Of a stretch of 64,000 nt of DNA, positions 29,519 through 37,828 are shown piece after piece (position 1 is the first letter of the stretch; each line of letters starts with the position of its first letter). This DNA comes from HK1 sp965215295 (lineage in GTDB: Bacteria; Pseudomonadota; Gammaproteobacteria; HK1): the NCBI GenBank assembly GCA_965215295.1, contig OZ244045.1, positions 3,658,001-3,722,000 on the forward strand, read 5' to 3'. Both the position numbers and the translations under genes were made by a program. The notes under the pieces were generated by a model. The model ran no database searches and was not told where the DNA came from. It saw only the letters and a program-made list of their open reading frames with translations.

Positions 29519-32511
29519 GCGGCGCGGTCCGTCGGGCGGAGCAGCCCGCCCGGGCGGAGCTCGTCGGCGAGGGTCGCGCGGATCACCGGCACCAGCTCGT
29601 CCTGGACCCGGCGCGCGATCTCGGCGCCCGTCTCGTCGGGACGGCGGTCCGGATCCGCGTCGACGTGCACCGTGATGGTCGGGGCGATGGTGAGGACCGG
29701 CGCGCCTTGGGCGCCGCGGGCCTCGACCCCGAGCCGTCCGTCGGGCCCGCGGCGGAGCGGCAGGATCGCCTCCGGGCCCGCCTCGCCGGCGACGCCCCGC
29801 GGGACGCCGCGCGCCGTGAAGTAGGTGGGCGAGTCGACGATGCCGCCCCGCTGGAAGGCGCGCGGCGGGCGCTGGGCGCGGATCGTCGCGATCTCCGCAG
29901 CGCCGGCGGCGGCGATGAGCGCCGCCTCGATGGGGCCGAGCGGAAAGCCCTTGGCGAGCGAGGCGGCGACGCCCTGGGCGGTGGAGACGGTCGCGCGCGC
30001 GATGCCGGCCACCTGGGCGAGCCGGAACGCCTTCGTCGAGAAGGCGGCGTAGCTCCGGAGCGACGCCTCGGCGATCTCGAGACCCGTCTGCACCCGCGCG
30101 GTGCCCGTCTGCTCCTCGAAGCGCGCGAGGGCGACGCGGATCTCGCGGACCTTCGCGGCACCGCGGCTCTGGATGGTGGCGATCCGCGCCTGGTGGGCCG
30201 CCTCCTCGGCCGCCTCGCGGTCGCGGAAGCCGGCCGCGGCCAGGAGCTCCTCCTCGCGGCGGCGCGCGCGCCTCTCCGCCTGTTCCTGCTCGAATTGCTC
30301 ATTCTCGGCATCGCGGGCGTTGTTGATCTGGATCTGGGCCGCGAGGGCGAGCGCGTCGAACTCTATCTGGTTCGCACCGGCCGCCTCGAGCGCCGCGCGC
30401 TGCTGCTCGGCCCACTCCTCGATCTCGAGGACCGCCTGCCCGTAGGGGCTCGCGAGGTGGAACGCGATTTCGCGCGAGGCGGCGCGGTGGAGCTCTTGCA
30501 CGCGCTCGGCGGCGGCGCGCTCGGCGTCCAGGCGGGCCTGCTCGGCGGCGCGCTCGGGGCGATGCTCCTCCTCTCGGATCGCCTGGCGCTCGGCCGCGAA
30601 GTGCTCCTGGATCGCGGTGCGCGCCGCCTCGAACTCGGCGGCGCTGACTCCGTCCTGGCCGCGGAGCTTCTCCAGCTCGGCGAGCGCCCGCCGTTCGGCG
30701 TGGCGGACCTGCCCGATGCGGTCGTGCGTCAGGCGGACCAGGGCGTCCTGGTGCCGGCGATGGATGGCCTCGATGGCGGCCGCACCGCGCTCGGCTCGGC
30801 GCTCGGCCTCGCGCGGATCCGCGCCGGTGTCCGGCGCTGCGGGGTCGGCGGGCGGGAAGAGGGCGCCGCCCTGCGGCTCGGCGCGACGGATGAGCCGGGC
30901 TTGGGCCTCCGCGCGGCGGCGTTCATCCCTCTTGATCCGCTGATCGAGGATCTCCAGGTCGCGGATCTTCTGGTCGATTTCGATGCGGAGCTCGTCGGGA
31001 GTCCGGGAACCGATGGCCGTCCCGGGGATGAAGGAGTGCTCCTCGGTCTCGCGCCGCTGGCGGCGCAGGCTATCGATCTCGCGATCCAGGGCATCCCTCT
31101 GCGCCAGAAATCCCCCGGCGGTGAGGAAGGTGGCCGGCGTGTAGAGAGCCTCGTCGATGTCGGCGATGAGACCGCGCAGCGCCGCGTCCGTGAGATCGTT
31201 CAGGACCCCGGCGAGCTTCTCGGCGGCGAGCCTCTGGTCGCCAAGGGCGCGGGTGACGCGCTCGGCGGCCTCCTCCGCGTCCGTCGAGCGAGTCGCGAAC
31301 AGGGCCAGGCCCGCGATCGCGAGACCGATGGCGCCGGCGGGGCCGCCGAGGAGCGCGAGCCCGATGCGTGCGGCGCCCGCCGCACGGTTGAGCGCGTAGA
31401 GCGCGGTCACCGCGGTACGACTGCGGTCCGCCATCGCGCCCGCGGCGACACCGAGGCGCAGGATCTCGCGCCGGGCGGCCGTCGCGGCGACCACGGTCCG
31501 GCCGGCCGCGAACACCAGGCGCCCGCCCAGGGCCCCGGCGGCGAGCAACACGGCCGTGCTGAGGACGTCCATCGCCTCGGCTACCGCCCTCGGGTCCACG
31601 GCGCCGAGCGCCTCGGCGAAGGCCTTCAGGGACTCGGCGAGGTCCTCCGAGACGCCGTTCGTCTCGTCGATGCGTCCGATGAGGCGGGTCATCGCGTTGT
31701 CGACCTGGATGAGGCCCTGCGCGACGGTCCCGGTCGCGCTCGCGAACCCGCGCTCCAGCTCCGGCAGGCCGCGCTGAAGCGCCTCGAAGAACTCGCGGCT
31801 TGACACCTCGCCTTCGATGACGAGCTGGCGCAGGCGGCCGACGGAGCCGCCGGCGCGGTCGAGGTTGCTCGCCACCGCGCGCAGCAGCGCCGGCGCGCCT
31901 TCGATGAGGCTGTTGAACTCCTCGGCCCTCACCACCGTTCCGGACAGCGCCTGGGAGAGCTGGAGGAGCGCGCCGCGGGCCTCGGCCGCGCTCGTGCCGC
32001 TGATGACGAGTGATTGACCGACGCCCTCGATGACGGCGAGCAGCTCGCCCGAGGTCGCGCCCAGATCGTCCTGGGCGATCGAGAGCTTCTGGTAGAGGTC
32101 CGCGATCGCGGCAATCGGCGCCCTGGTGCGGTGGGCGACGTCGAACAGGCCCTGCTGGACTGCGGTGAACTCCGCCGCCGTGCGGGTCCCGATGCGCACC
32201 GCGTTCGCGACCTGGGTGTGGGCGTCCGCGTAGCGCAGGACTCCTCGGGTCGCGGAGACGGCGCCCGCGATGGACAGGAAGCCGGTGGCGTAGCGCAGCA
32301 GCGCGCCGTGCGCGGCGAGGAGCGACCGGCCGGTGCGGCGCGTGGACCGCTCGACCTCGGCGGTCGCACGCGCGAAGCTTCGCGCCGCCGGCTCGCCCCG
32401 GCCCATGGCGCGCGTGAGCTGCTCGATCTGCCCGCGGCTCGCGCGCACCTCGCCGACGAGCCCCTTCGCGTCGGCGGTCAGGCGCAGCCCGACCCGGATG
32501 TCGGCGGGCAC
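29515..32511 (-). CDS. Tail tape measure protein
   Basis: A 998-residue protein. The N-terminus (DIRVGLRLTADAKGLVGEVR) and the following tape-measure domain (LYQKLSIAQDDLGATSGELL, then LSQALSGTVVRAEEFNSLIE, GAPALLRAVASNL) match the lambda gpH/TIGR02675-type tape measure. A central hydrophobic segment (about residues 330-410) and a long Glu/Arg/Ala coiled coil (about 480-830) follow. The C-terminus is conserved (RGGIVDSPTYFTARGVPRG, EAGPEAILPLRRGPDGRLGV). Its length sets tail length and implies a siphovirus tail of roughly 150 nm. It lies just after the frameshifted chaperone genes as expected. Confidence 0.92.
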   Translation of the reverse strand: MPADIRVGLRLTADAKGLVGEVRASRGQIEQLTRAMGRGEPAARSFARATAEVERSTRRTGRSLLAAHGALLRYATGFLSIAGAVSATRGVLRYADAHTQVANAVRIGTRTAAEFTAVQQGLFDVAHRTRAPIAAIADLYQKLSIAQDDLGATSGELLAVIEGVGQSLVISGTSAAEARGALLQLSQALSGTVVRAEEFNSLIEGAPALLRAVASNLDRAGGSVGRLRQLVIEGEVSSREFFEALQRGLPELERGFASATGTVAQGLIQVDNAMTRLIGRIDETNGVSEDLAESLKAFAEALGAVDPRAVAEAMDVLSTAVLLAAGALGGRLVFAAGRTVVAATAARREILRLGVAAGAMADRSRTAVTALYALNRAAGAARIGLALLGGPAGAIGLAIAGLALFATRSTDAEEAAERVTRALGDQRLAAEKLAGVLNDLTDAALRGLIADIDEALYTPATFLTAGGFLAQRDALDREIDSLRRQRRETEEHSFIPGTAIGSRTPDELRIEIDQKIRDLEILDQRIKRDERRRAEAQARLIRRAEPQGGALFPPADPAAPDTGADPREAERRAERGAAAIEAIHRRHQDALVRLTHDRIGQVRHAERRALAELEKLRGQDGVSAAEFEAARTAIQEHFAAERQAIREEEHRPERAAEQARLDAERAAAERVQELHRAASREIAFHLASPYGQAVLEIEEWAEQQRAALEAAGANQIEFDALALAAQIQINNARDAENEQFEQEQAERRARRREEELLAAAGFRDREAAEEAAHQARIATIQSRGAAKVREIRVALARFEEQTGTARVQTGLEIAEASLRSYAAFSTKAFRLAQVAGIARATVSTAQGVAASLAKGFPLGPIEAALIAAAGAAEIATIRAQRPPRAFQRGGIVDSPTYFTARGVPRGVAGEAGPEAILPLRRGPDGRLGVEARGAQGAPVLTIAPTITVHVDADPDRRPDETGAEIARRVQDELVPVIRATLADELRPGGLLRPTDRAA

Positions 32512-32528
32512 CGTGCTATGCTCCGGGC

Positions 32529-32729
32529 ATGGATAGAGGCGGCAAGCCCGGGTGGGTCTTCGAGTGCGTGTGCGGACTCATCGGCGGCGCGGCCGTCGGG
32601 GCGGCGTACCTGTGGAGCGACGGGAAGGCGCTGTACGTGTTCGTCGCACTGGTGCTGGTGGCCGCCGTGCTGCGCTGGGTCTGCGGATTCATCGTCCTCC
32701 TCGCCGACCTGATTGGCGGGCGGCCGTGA
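32529..32729 (+). CDS. Possible small two-helix membrane protein (antisense gap)
   Basis: A plus-strand frame fills the 177-bp gap between the chaperone and tape measure genes. It encodes 66 residues with two clear hydrophobic helices (CVCGLIGGAAVGAAYLW and VFVALVLVAAVLRWVCGFIV). It overlaps the end of the chaperone frame by 41 bp. The ribosome binding site is weak (CCGGGC). The gap and membrane pattern argue for a gene; antisense position argues against. Confidence 0.4.
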   Translation: MDRGGKPGWVFECVCGLIGGAAVGAAYLWSDGKALYVFVALVLVAAVLRWVCGFIVLLADLIGGRP

Positions 32730-33353
32730 CCTCCAGCGTCTCCGCCTCCATCACCCGCACTCCCTCGAACACCGCTCGCCATTTCAGCCCCATCGCCCGG
32801 ACCGCCGCACGCGCGCCGGCGTAGTCGAGCCCGGTGGGGGCGCCCGAAGGACCGTAACGCCACTGGGTCTGCATCGCGGCGAACGCCCGGACCGCGTCCC
32901 AGCACTCCGCCAGCACGTCGTAGGGGCGCTCCTCGGGGGGCTCATCGAGCGCGATCCCGAAGAGCGCGGCATCGGCCTGGACCTCGTCGGCGCCGCCGCC
33001 CCGGCTCAGGAGGTGGCGGGCGGCGCCGCGGAGTTTTTTTCGGGGACGCCGGCGGCCCAGGTGAGGTAGCCGAGGACCACCGCGCGCTGAAAGTAGGGGA
33101 TGTCGAGCAGCGTCGCCCGGTTCTCGTCGTCCACGGCGAGCGGCTTGCCCTTCGCGTCGCAGATGTCCTTCCAGCCGGCGAGGACCGCCTCGGCGAGATC
33201 GGCGTCGCCCTCCAGGGCGAGCCGGCGCGTCTGCGAGGCGGGGAGGAGGCGGAAGCGCACGGTGCAGCGCTGCGCCTCCGTGCCGCCGTCGGCCGGGACC
33301 TGGACGGTGAGCGGGACGTCGTAGATCTGGTCGGGGGGTGCGATCCGGAACAT
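32689..33353 (-). CDS. Tail assembly chaperone, frameshifted long form
   Basis: Reading starts at ATG 33353 and shifts by -1 at 33033-33039. It then continues in a second frame (LRGAARHLLSRGGG, then ALFGIALDEPPEERPYDVLA, ending AARQSGRRGGR) to 32689, giving about 221 residues. This mirrors lambda gpG/gpGT, where the frameshifted product bridges tape measure and tube protein. Its position directly before the tape measure gene fits. Confidence 0.8.
33006..33353 (-). CDS. Tail assembly chaperone, short form (gpG-like)
   Basis: A 115-residue protein (MFRIAPPDQIYDVPLTVQVP to GVPEKNSAAPPATS). It contains RCTVRFRLLPASQTRRLA and LLDIPYFQRAVVLGYLTWA. It lies between the tube protein and tape measure genes, the universal place of tail chaperones in siphophages. 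It ends in the zero frame 27 bp after the slippery site. Confidence 0.82.
   Translation of the reverse strand: MFRIAPPDQIYDVPLTVQVPADGGTEAQRCTVRFRLLPASQTRRLALEGDADLAEAVLAGWKDICDAKGKPLAVDDENRATLLDIPYFQRAVVLGYLTWAAGVPEKNSAAPPATS
33033..33039 (-). promoter_or_regulatory. -1 frameshift slippery site A-AAA-AAC
   Basis: On the minus strand the zero frame reads GAA AAA AAC TCC, so the heptamer A AAA AAC is in the canonical X-XXY-YYZ register. After a -1 slip the frame reads AAA AAA CTC CGC into the long chaperone form. Seven A in a row is rare in this GC-rich phage. Confidence 0.85.
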
Positions 33354-33361
33354 GGGCTACC

Positions 33362-34294
33362 TCAATTCGTCTCGATGACGATCTCGTCGTTGCCGGCGTT
33401 CGGGCGGAAGGTGAGGGGGACCTGCGCCTGCCAGATGCCGTCGGCGTTCTGGAAGGTCGGGGGCCCAAGCTGCACCTTGGGGGCGTCGAACTTGATGATC
33501 TTGCCCGCGCCCATGCCGTGGGTGAGCTCGAACGTGCCGACGGCACCTTCCTTCGCTTTCTTCACGATCGCGAAATCACCGACCGCGGGCATGTCGATCG
33601 TGGCGGTGCCGGTCATCGAGCGGTCGGTGATCACGACCTCCGAATCCTCGCCGATGATCTCTCGGTACGAGACCACCGCGCCGTACTGGAGCTCGAGGGA
33701 GGACAGGGCCATCTCCTCGCCGTGCAACTCGAAGCGCGGCGTCCCGGCGTTGCTCGCGACGATCGGGTCCTTCCAGCCCGTGTAGACCGGGTTGGCGACC
33801 GCGGCGGTCGCGGACGGGTCCTTGTACAGCCCGGTCAGCTCCCAGCGCATCCGCGGGATCTGGTTGGCGGCGAGGCTGAGCGTCCAGGTCCCGAGGCACC
33901 CGGCCAGGGTGTGGAGCTGCCCGTCGACGTTGACCGATGCCGTGAGCGTCGGCTCGCTGCCGGTGATCGGCTTGTAGACGGTCTTGGTGGTCGCCGTGTT
34001 CGTCTCGCTCATCCCGCACGACTTCAGGAACCTCCCCCAGGGCGGGATCGTGCCGGCGGCGCCGCCGGCGGCGAGCTCGGTGGAGAACGCGAGCGTCTGG
34101 TGGCTGCCGACCGGCAGCTCGCCGCTCGCGCCGTAGTAGCTGCGCTCGAGCTCGCGGCTCACCGTCTCGCCGGCGAGGGGGGTGAGCTCGACGTTGATCG
34201 CGAGGACCGCGTCGGCTGCGGCGAGCACCTCGGCCGTTCCACTCGCGCTCTCGTTCTTTGCGAGGACGAGCTTCTTGCGCCACAGGAGTCCCAT
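33362..34294 (-). CDS. Major tail tube protein
   Basis: A 310-residue protein from ATG 34294 (MGLLWRKKLVLAKNESASGT). Features of siphophage tube proteins of transposable phages: ETVSRELERSYYGASGELPV, PPWGRFLKSCGM, then LTASVNVDGQLHTLAGCLGT and repeated GTATIDMPAVGDF-type beta strands. The open frame extends upstream but the family begins here, with an RBS-like AGAAGGAGAAG before it. It is followed by the chaperones and tape measure, as expected for a tube gene. Confidence 0.85.
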   Translation of the reverse strand: MGLLWRKKLVLAKNESASGTAEVLAAADAVLAINVELTPLAGETVSRELERSYYGASGELPVGSHQTLAFSTELAAGGAAGTIPPWGRFLKSCGMSETNTATTKTVYKPITGSEPTLTASVNVDGQLHTLAGCLGTWTLSLAANQIPRMRWELTGLYKDPSATAAVANPVYTGWKDPIVASNAGTPRFELHGEEMALSSLELQYGAVVSYREIIGEDSEVVITDRSMTGTATIDMPAVGDFAIVKKAKEGAVGTFELTHGMGAGKIIKFDAPKVQLGPPTFQNADGIWQAQVPLTFRPNAGNDEIVIETN

Positions 34295-34311
34295 CGTTCT
34301 TCTCCTTCTGT

Positions 34312-34917
34312 CTACGGCTCGGCGCCGGCGAGGCAGTCGAGCAGCGCGGCGCCGGCGACGGAGAGGTCGCCGGCGAACCAGTCGTCGAGGTGCGCCCCGA
34401 CCGCGGCGCGCTCGTCGAGACAGACGCGCCGGCCGGCGAGGAGCGCGGCCGTCTTCGCCTGCGCCGCCTCGGCGCGGTGGTCCGCATCGAGGGCGGCGGC
34501 CACGGCCGCATCGGCGCTGCGTTCGGCGCTGCGCGCCCGGGCCCTCCACTCGGCGAGCGCGGTGACGGCCGCCTCGCGCTCGGTGCGGGCCGCGTGGTCC
34601 GCGGCCTCCGCCGCCTCGGCGCGGGTCTCGGCGTCGATGGCCCGGGCCTCGCTGAAGGCGGCGCGCTCGCGGTCCGGAGCGCACGCCTGCCAGACGCCGA
34701 AGGCGAGGTCCCGGTCGGCGCCGCTGATGTCGCGGCCGAGGCTCGCCTCCAGGGCCCGCACGCGGGGCCGGCCGTCCTTCGTCCAGGCGCCGTCGTCGGC
34801 CGGATCGAGCGCCTCGATGGCGGTGACGATCTCGGTGTCGATGGCGGGCGCCGCCCAGCAGCCCGCGGTCAGCAGCGCGGCGAGGAAGGTGAATACGACG
34901 ATCTGGAACTTGCGCAT
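34312..34917 (-). CDS. Lipoprotein with coiled coil, in tail operon
   Basis: A 201-residue protein with a clear lipoprotein signal: MRKFQIVVFTFLAALLTAGC (lipobox LTAGC, Cys20). After it comes DGAWTKDGRPRVRALEASLG plus RDISGADRDLAFGVW, a motif shared with the C-terminus of the gp35-like protein. The rest is a long Ala/Glu/Arg coiled coil. A lipoprotein in a tail operon could act in superinfection exclusion or lysis; neither is proven. Spanin-like roles are less likely because the lysis genes are elsewhere. Confidence 0.65.
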   Translation of the reverse strand: MRKFQIVVFTFLAALLTAGCWAAPAIDTEIVTAIEALDPADDGAWTKDGRPRVRALEASLGRDISGADRDLAFGVWQACAPDRERAAFSEARAIDAETRAEAAEAADHAARTEREAAVTALAEWRARARSAERSADAAVAAALDADHRAEAAQAKTAALLAGRRVCLDERAAVGAHLDDWFAGDLSVAGAALLDCLAGAEP

Positions 34918-34931
34918 GGTGTCCTCCGGAC

Positions 34932-35693
34932 TCAGTGGGTGGAAAGCCTGACGCTGCGCAGCGCCACGTCCTGGCGGTAGATCTGCGCCCCGGGGGTCGA
35001 GGCCGCGACGTAGATGGGCCGGATCCTCAGCTCGCGAGCACTCGCGGGGATGTCGACGTCCACGTCGCGCCAGCCGCCGGCGGCCACGACGTTGAACGCG
35101 TTGCCGGCGTAGTCGTTGAGCGTCTCGCCTTCGGTGCGGACGAACGCAAAGCCCCAGCCGGCGATGAGATGCGCCCGCGTCCACTCGGCGGCGCTGTCGG
35201 GCCGGTGCTCAATGGCGAGGCCCTCCATCTGGCCGCCCGCGGCCACGTCGGCGAAGTCGCCCTGGATGCAGCAGCGCACGCCGAGGCGGCGCGCGACGGG
35301 CGCCATCAGCCACGCCCGGCCCTGGGCGCCGGCGGTGGACAGCATCACGAGGGTTCCGTGGTCGATGAGCGTCGCAGGCGAAGCGGTGGACGAGGTCTCC
35401 GTGTGGATGAACGCGAGCTCGTTGTTCTCGCCGGGGCCCGTGTGCGAGCTCTGCGTGGACCCGGTGTGATCCGCGAGCCACCTGCCGTCGCGCTCGGCCT
35501 CGAGATGCGATGCGAGGGTCTCGCCGGAGAACCGCCCCGCGATCGCCTCCGCCGCGGTGTCGAAGCCGCCGAGGACCCACTCCATCGGCGCGAGCGAGAC
35601 GCCGGCCGCGGCGCCGCCGGTCGCCGGACCCGGCGCCGGGGGCGGCGCCCATCGCGGCTGCCAGGGGGGCTGGATTCCCGGGACGTGGTACAT
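34932..35693 (-). CDS. Virion module protein (duplicated GPxxNN-LAFIHTET domain)
   Basis: A 253-residue protein with a Pro-rich N-terminus (PGIQPPWQPRWAPPPAPGP). About 190 of its residues closely match the C-terminal part of the gp37-like protein: GPGENNELAFIHTETSS, AGAQGRAWLMAPVARRLGVR, and AGGWRDVDVDIPASARELRI. The matched segments are beta-rich. No family is recognised. Lying between head-tail joining and tube genes, it is probably a structural or decoration module. Confidence 0.65.
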   Translation of the reverse strand: MYHVPGIQPPWQPRWAPPPAPGPATGGAAAGVSLAPMEWVLGGFDTAAEAIAGRFSGETLASHLEAERDGRWLADHTGSTQSSHTGPGENNELAFIHTETSSTASPATLIDHGTLVMLSTAGAQGRAWLMAPVARRLGVRCCIQGDFADVAAGGQMEGLAIEHRPDSAAEWTRAHLIAGWGFAFVRTEGETLNDYAGNAFNVVAAGGWRDVDVDIPASARELRIRPIYVAASTPGAQIYRQDVALRSVRLSTH

Positions 35694-35694
35694 G

Positions 35695-36024
35695 TCAGGT
35701 CCTGAAGGCGAGCCGGACGCTGACGGCCTCGGCGGTCGCCGTGACGCGCACGGCGGTCACCGCGGGCGACAGGGTCCAGGCGCGGCCCTCGGTCTGGACG
35801 TCGCCCTCGTCGAGCAGCGTCCAGCCGGTCATCATCGACGTGTCGGCGAGCGGGGCGGCGAGGGTGAGCTCGGCGTCGTAGGTCGCGCCCGCCTCGGGGG
35901 TCACGCTCAAGGCCACGTGGGCGTAGCGCACGTCCGGCAGGACATAGACGGCGGTGTCGCCGGCGTCGACGTCGAGCGTGTGGTGCGCGGTGTTCAGGGA
36001 CTCGAGGTCGATCTCGGGGGTCAT
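35695..36024 (-). CDS. Small virion protein (hypothetical, 109 residues)
   Basis: Starts at ATG 36024 overlapping the stop of the small 37-residue gene (ATGA). It is beta-rich (DTAVYVLPDVRYAHVALSVT, then AVTAVRVTATAEAVSVRLAF). It sits immediately before the 253-residue module protein with only one base between them. No family recognised. Confidence 0.62.
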   Translation of the reverse strand: MTPEIDLESLNTAHHTLDVDAGDTAVYVLPDVRYAHVALSVTPEAGATYDAELTLAAPLADTSMMTGWTLLDEGDVQTEGRAWTLSPAVTAVRVTATAEAVSVRLAFRT

Positions 36025-36134
36025 CGGCCGTCACCTCGCCGGCGCCGGCGCCAGGCCGCGATCCAGTCGGCGACCCGCGCGAGCCAGATGAACAGGGCGC
36101 CGCCGGCGCGCATTCGCGGCAGAGCGGACATCAT
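36021..36134 (-). CDS. Very small protein, 37 residues
   Basis: ATG 36134 follows GAGGG. The product is MMSALPRMRAGGALFIWLAR, then VADWIAAWRRRRRGDGR: an amphipathic or membrane-seeking helix with an Arg-rich tail. Its stop overlaps the next start (ATGA). The coupling and ribosome binding site support a real gene. Function unknown. Confidence 0.45.
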   Translation of the reverse strand: MMSALPRMRAGGALFIWLARVADWIAAWRRRRRGDGR

Positions 36135-36204
36135 GGGTCCCTCGCGGCGAGACATGGATGCGCGGCGGGGGGCGCCGGCCACGGCCAGGGCGGGAGCGCG
36201 GGCA

Positions 36205-37311
36205 TCACGCGGCCTCCGCGATGTCCAGGGTGACGCTGTACAGGGCGATGTCGTGTCTGCTGTTATCTGACGCCGGCCCTCCCGAGGCGATGAGATAGCG
36301 GGGGCGGAGCCTCACCTCACGCGCGTTCGCGGGGATGTCGACCGCGACGTCGCGCCAGCCGCCATCGGCGGCGACAGTGAAGGCCTCGTCACCGAAGTCC
36401 ACGACTTCATCGCCCGCGCTGCGCGTGTCGGCGTACTCCCAGCCGCGAATGAACCCGGACGTTTCCCACGCGTCGTTTTCTGTGGCGCGGTGTTCGACGG
36501 CGAGACCCTCGGGCTCGCCGCCCTGAACCGGGGCGTCGAAGGCGCCCTGGAGGCAGCATCGCAGCGTGATTCGACGCGCCACGGGCGTATCCAGCAGCCA
36601 CGCCTGGCCCTGGGCGCCGCCGGTGGCCAGCATGGTCAATATCCCGAGGTCGTCGATGATTGTGATTGGGACGGCGGTCGTCGTCTCGGTATGGATGAAC
36701 GCAAGCTGGTTGTTGGCGCTGGGGCCAGTCATTTCGCTGCTCGTGGCCGCCGGATCGCTCTCCGCGCTCCAGTGGCCGGCGTTGCTGGAAAAAGTTCCGG
36801 CGAAGCGATTGGCGATAGCGCTGGGTGTGCCGCTGTCGAACACCCACGTCAGCGCCTCGAACGCGGGCGCGTCGTCGGCCGTGATGAGCACCTCCGTCTC
36901 GTACTCGTCCTGCCACCACACCTCGCCCTGCGCCGCGTCGAGCAGCGCGCCGCGGCGGAGGAGGAGCGGCGCGCTGGCGCCGTCCGGCTCCCAGCCGTAG
37001 ACGGCGGCCCGGACCCGCTCGCGCAACGCCTCGACGTCCTCGGCCGCCGCCTCGCCGCGGCGGTCGCGGCGGTTCACGGCGCGGATCACGATGCCGAAGC
37101 CGACGCGCACCAGGGCGCGGGCGGGGCCGATGACGTCGCCGGCGGGCGGCGCCTGCTCTTCGAGCGGAAGCACGTAGACGGCGCTCGTCGCCGGTCCCTT
37201 GTCGCGCCGGGTGCCGAGCGCCGCGAGCTCGGCGGCGCCGCACACGCGCACGTCGGGGCGGTCCGCGAGGCGGTCCGCGAGACGGTCGGTGATGGCGGAG
37301 AGGACGGACAC
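36205..37311 (-). CDS. Mu gp37-like protein fused to duplicated virion module
   Basis: A 368-residue protein. The first 140 residues (MSVLSAITDRLADRLADRPD, GPARALVRVGFGIVIRAVNR, WWQDEYETEVLITAD) match the head-tail connector position and style of Mu gp37. The last about 190 residues (GPSANNQLAFIHTETTTAVP to ASDNSRHDIALYSVTL) duplicate the module in the 253-residue protein nearby. Mu gp37 ends at about 190 residues, so this is a fusion. Confidence 0.7.
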   Translation of the reverse strand: MSVLSAITDRLADRLADRPDVRVCGAAELAALGTRRDKGPATSAVYVLPLEEQAPPAGDVIGPARALVRVGFGIVIRAVNRRDRRGEAAAEDVEALRERVRAAVYGWEPDGASAPLLLRRGALLDAAQGEVWWQDEYETEVLITADDAPAFEALTWVFDSGTPSAIANRFAGTFSSNAGHWSAESDPAATSSEMTGPSANNQLAFIHTETTTAVPITIIDDLGILTMLATGGAQGQAWLLDTPVARRITLRCCLQGAFDAPVQGGEPEGLAVEHRATENDAWETSGFIRGWEYADTRSAGDEVVDFGDEAFTVAADGGWRDVAVDIPANAREVRLRPRYLIASGGPASDNSRHDIALYSVTLDIAEAA

Positions 37312-37312
37312 G

Positions 37313-37828
37313 TCAGAACCCGGGGCCGAGACGGCCGATGCGCGCCCGGCTGAAGAAAGGGCTATCGCCGCCCTGGAAGGCGGCGCCGGAGGCGGCCGGA
37401 GCGGGGCCGTCGGCCGCGCCGAGGTCCGGGCTCACTCGGCCGGCGGCCACGTCGGCGAGCCAGGCGCGCGCCGCGTCCCACCGGATCCAGTGGTCGCTGT
37501 CGCGCCCGCCGCCGGCGAGCTCGTAGGCGGCGAAGTCGACCGCGCGCACGCGCAGGACCTCCGGGACCGGGGCGAGCGGCAGGCTCACGACGCCGCGGAT
37601 CCGCGCGTCGATCTCCGAGGTCGCGTGCTCCAGAACCTGCTCGATGCGCTCGACCGCCCGGCCGAGCGCCGCCACCACGTCGTCGCCCTCGGCGGTGAGG
37701 TCCTCCTCGTCGACGACGTGGCGCCGGAGGAGGTCCCCGGTCACCCGGCCGTCCGCGACGCCAAGCTGCGCGAGCTCGTCCCAGGAGAGGCGGTCGGCGA
37801 GGTCCGCGGTGGTGGCGTACGTGGTCAC
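37313..37828 (-). CDS. Mu gp36-like connector protein (DUF1320)
   Basis: A 171-residue protein from GTG 37828, overlapping the gp35-like stop (GTGA). DUF1320 pattern: YATTADLADRLSWDELAQLG, then RAVERIEQVLEHATSEIDAR and LPLAPVPEVLRVRAVDFAAY. In Mu-like heads this protein follows gp35 and precedes gp37, as here. A head-tail joining role is inferred. Confidence 0.85.
   Translation of the reverse strand: MTTYATTADLADRLSWDELAQLGVADGRVTGDLLRRHVVDEEDLTAEGDDVVAALGRAVERIEQVLEHATSEIDARIRGVVSLPLAPVPEVLRVRAVDFAAYELAGGGRDSDHWIRWDAARAWLADVAAGRVSPDLGAADGPAPAASGAAFQGGDSPFFSRARIGRLGPGF

Noticed and set aside
34312..34917. Outer-membrane spanin (Rz1-like)
   Set aside because: It is much longer than Rz1, is located in the tail operon and has no embedded Rz partner.
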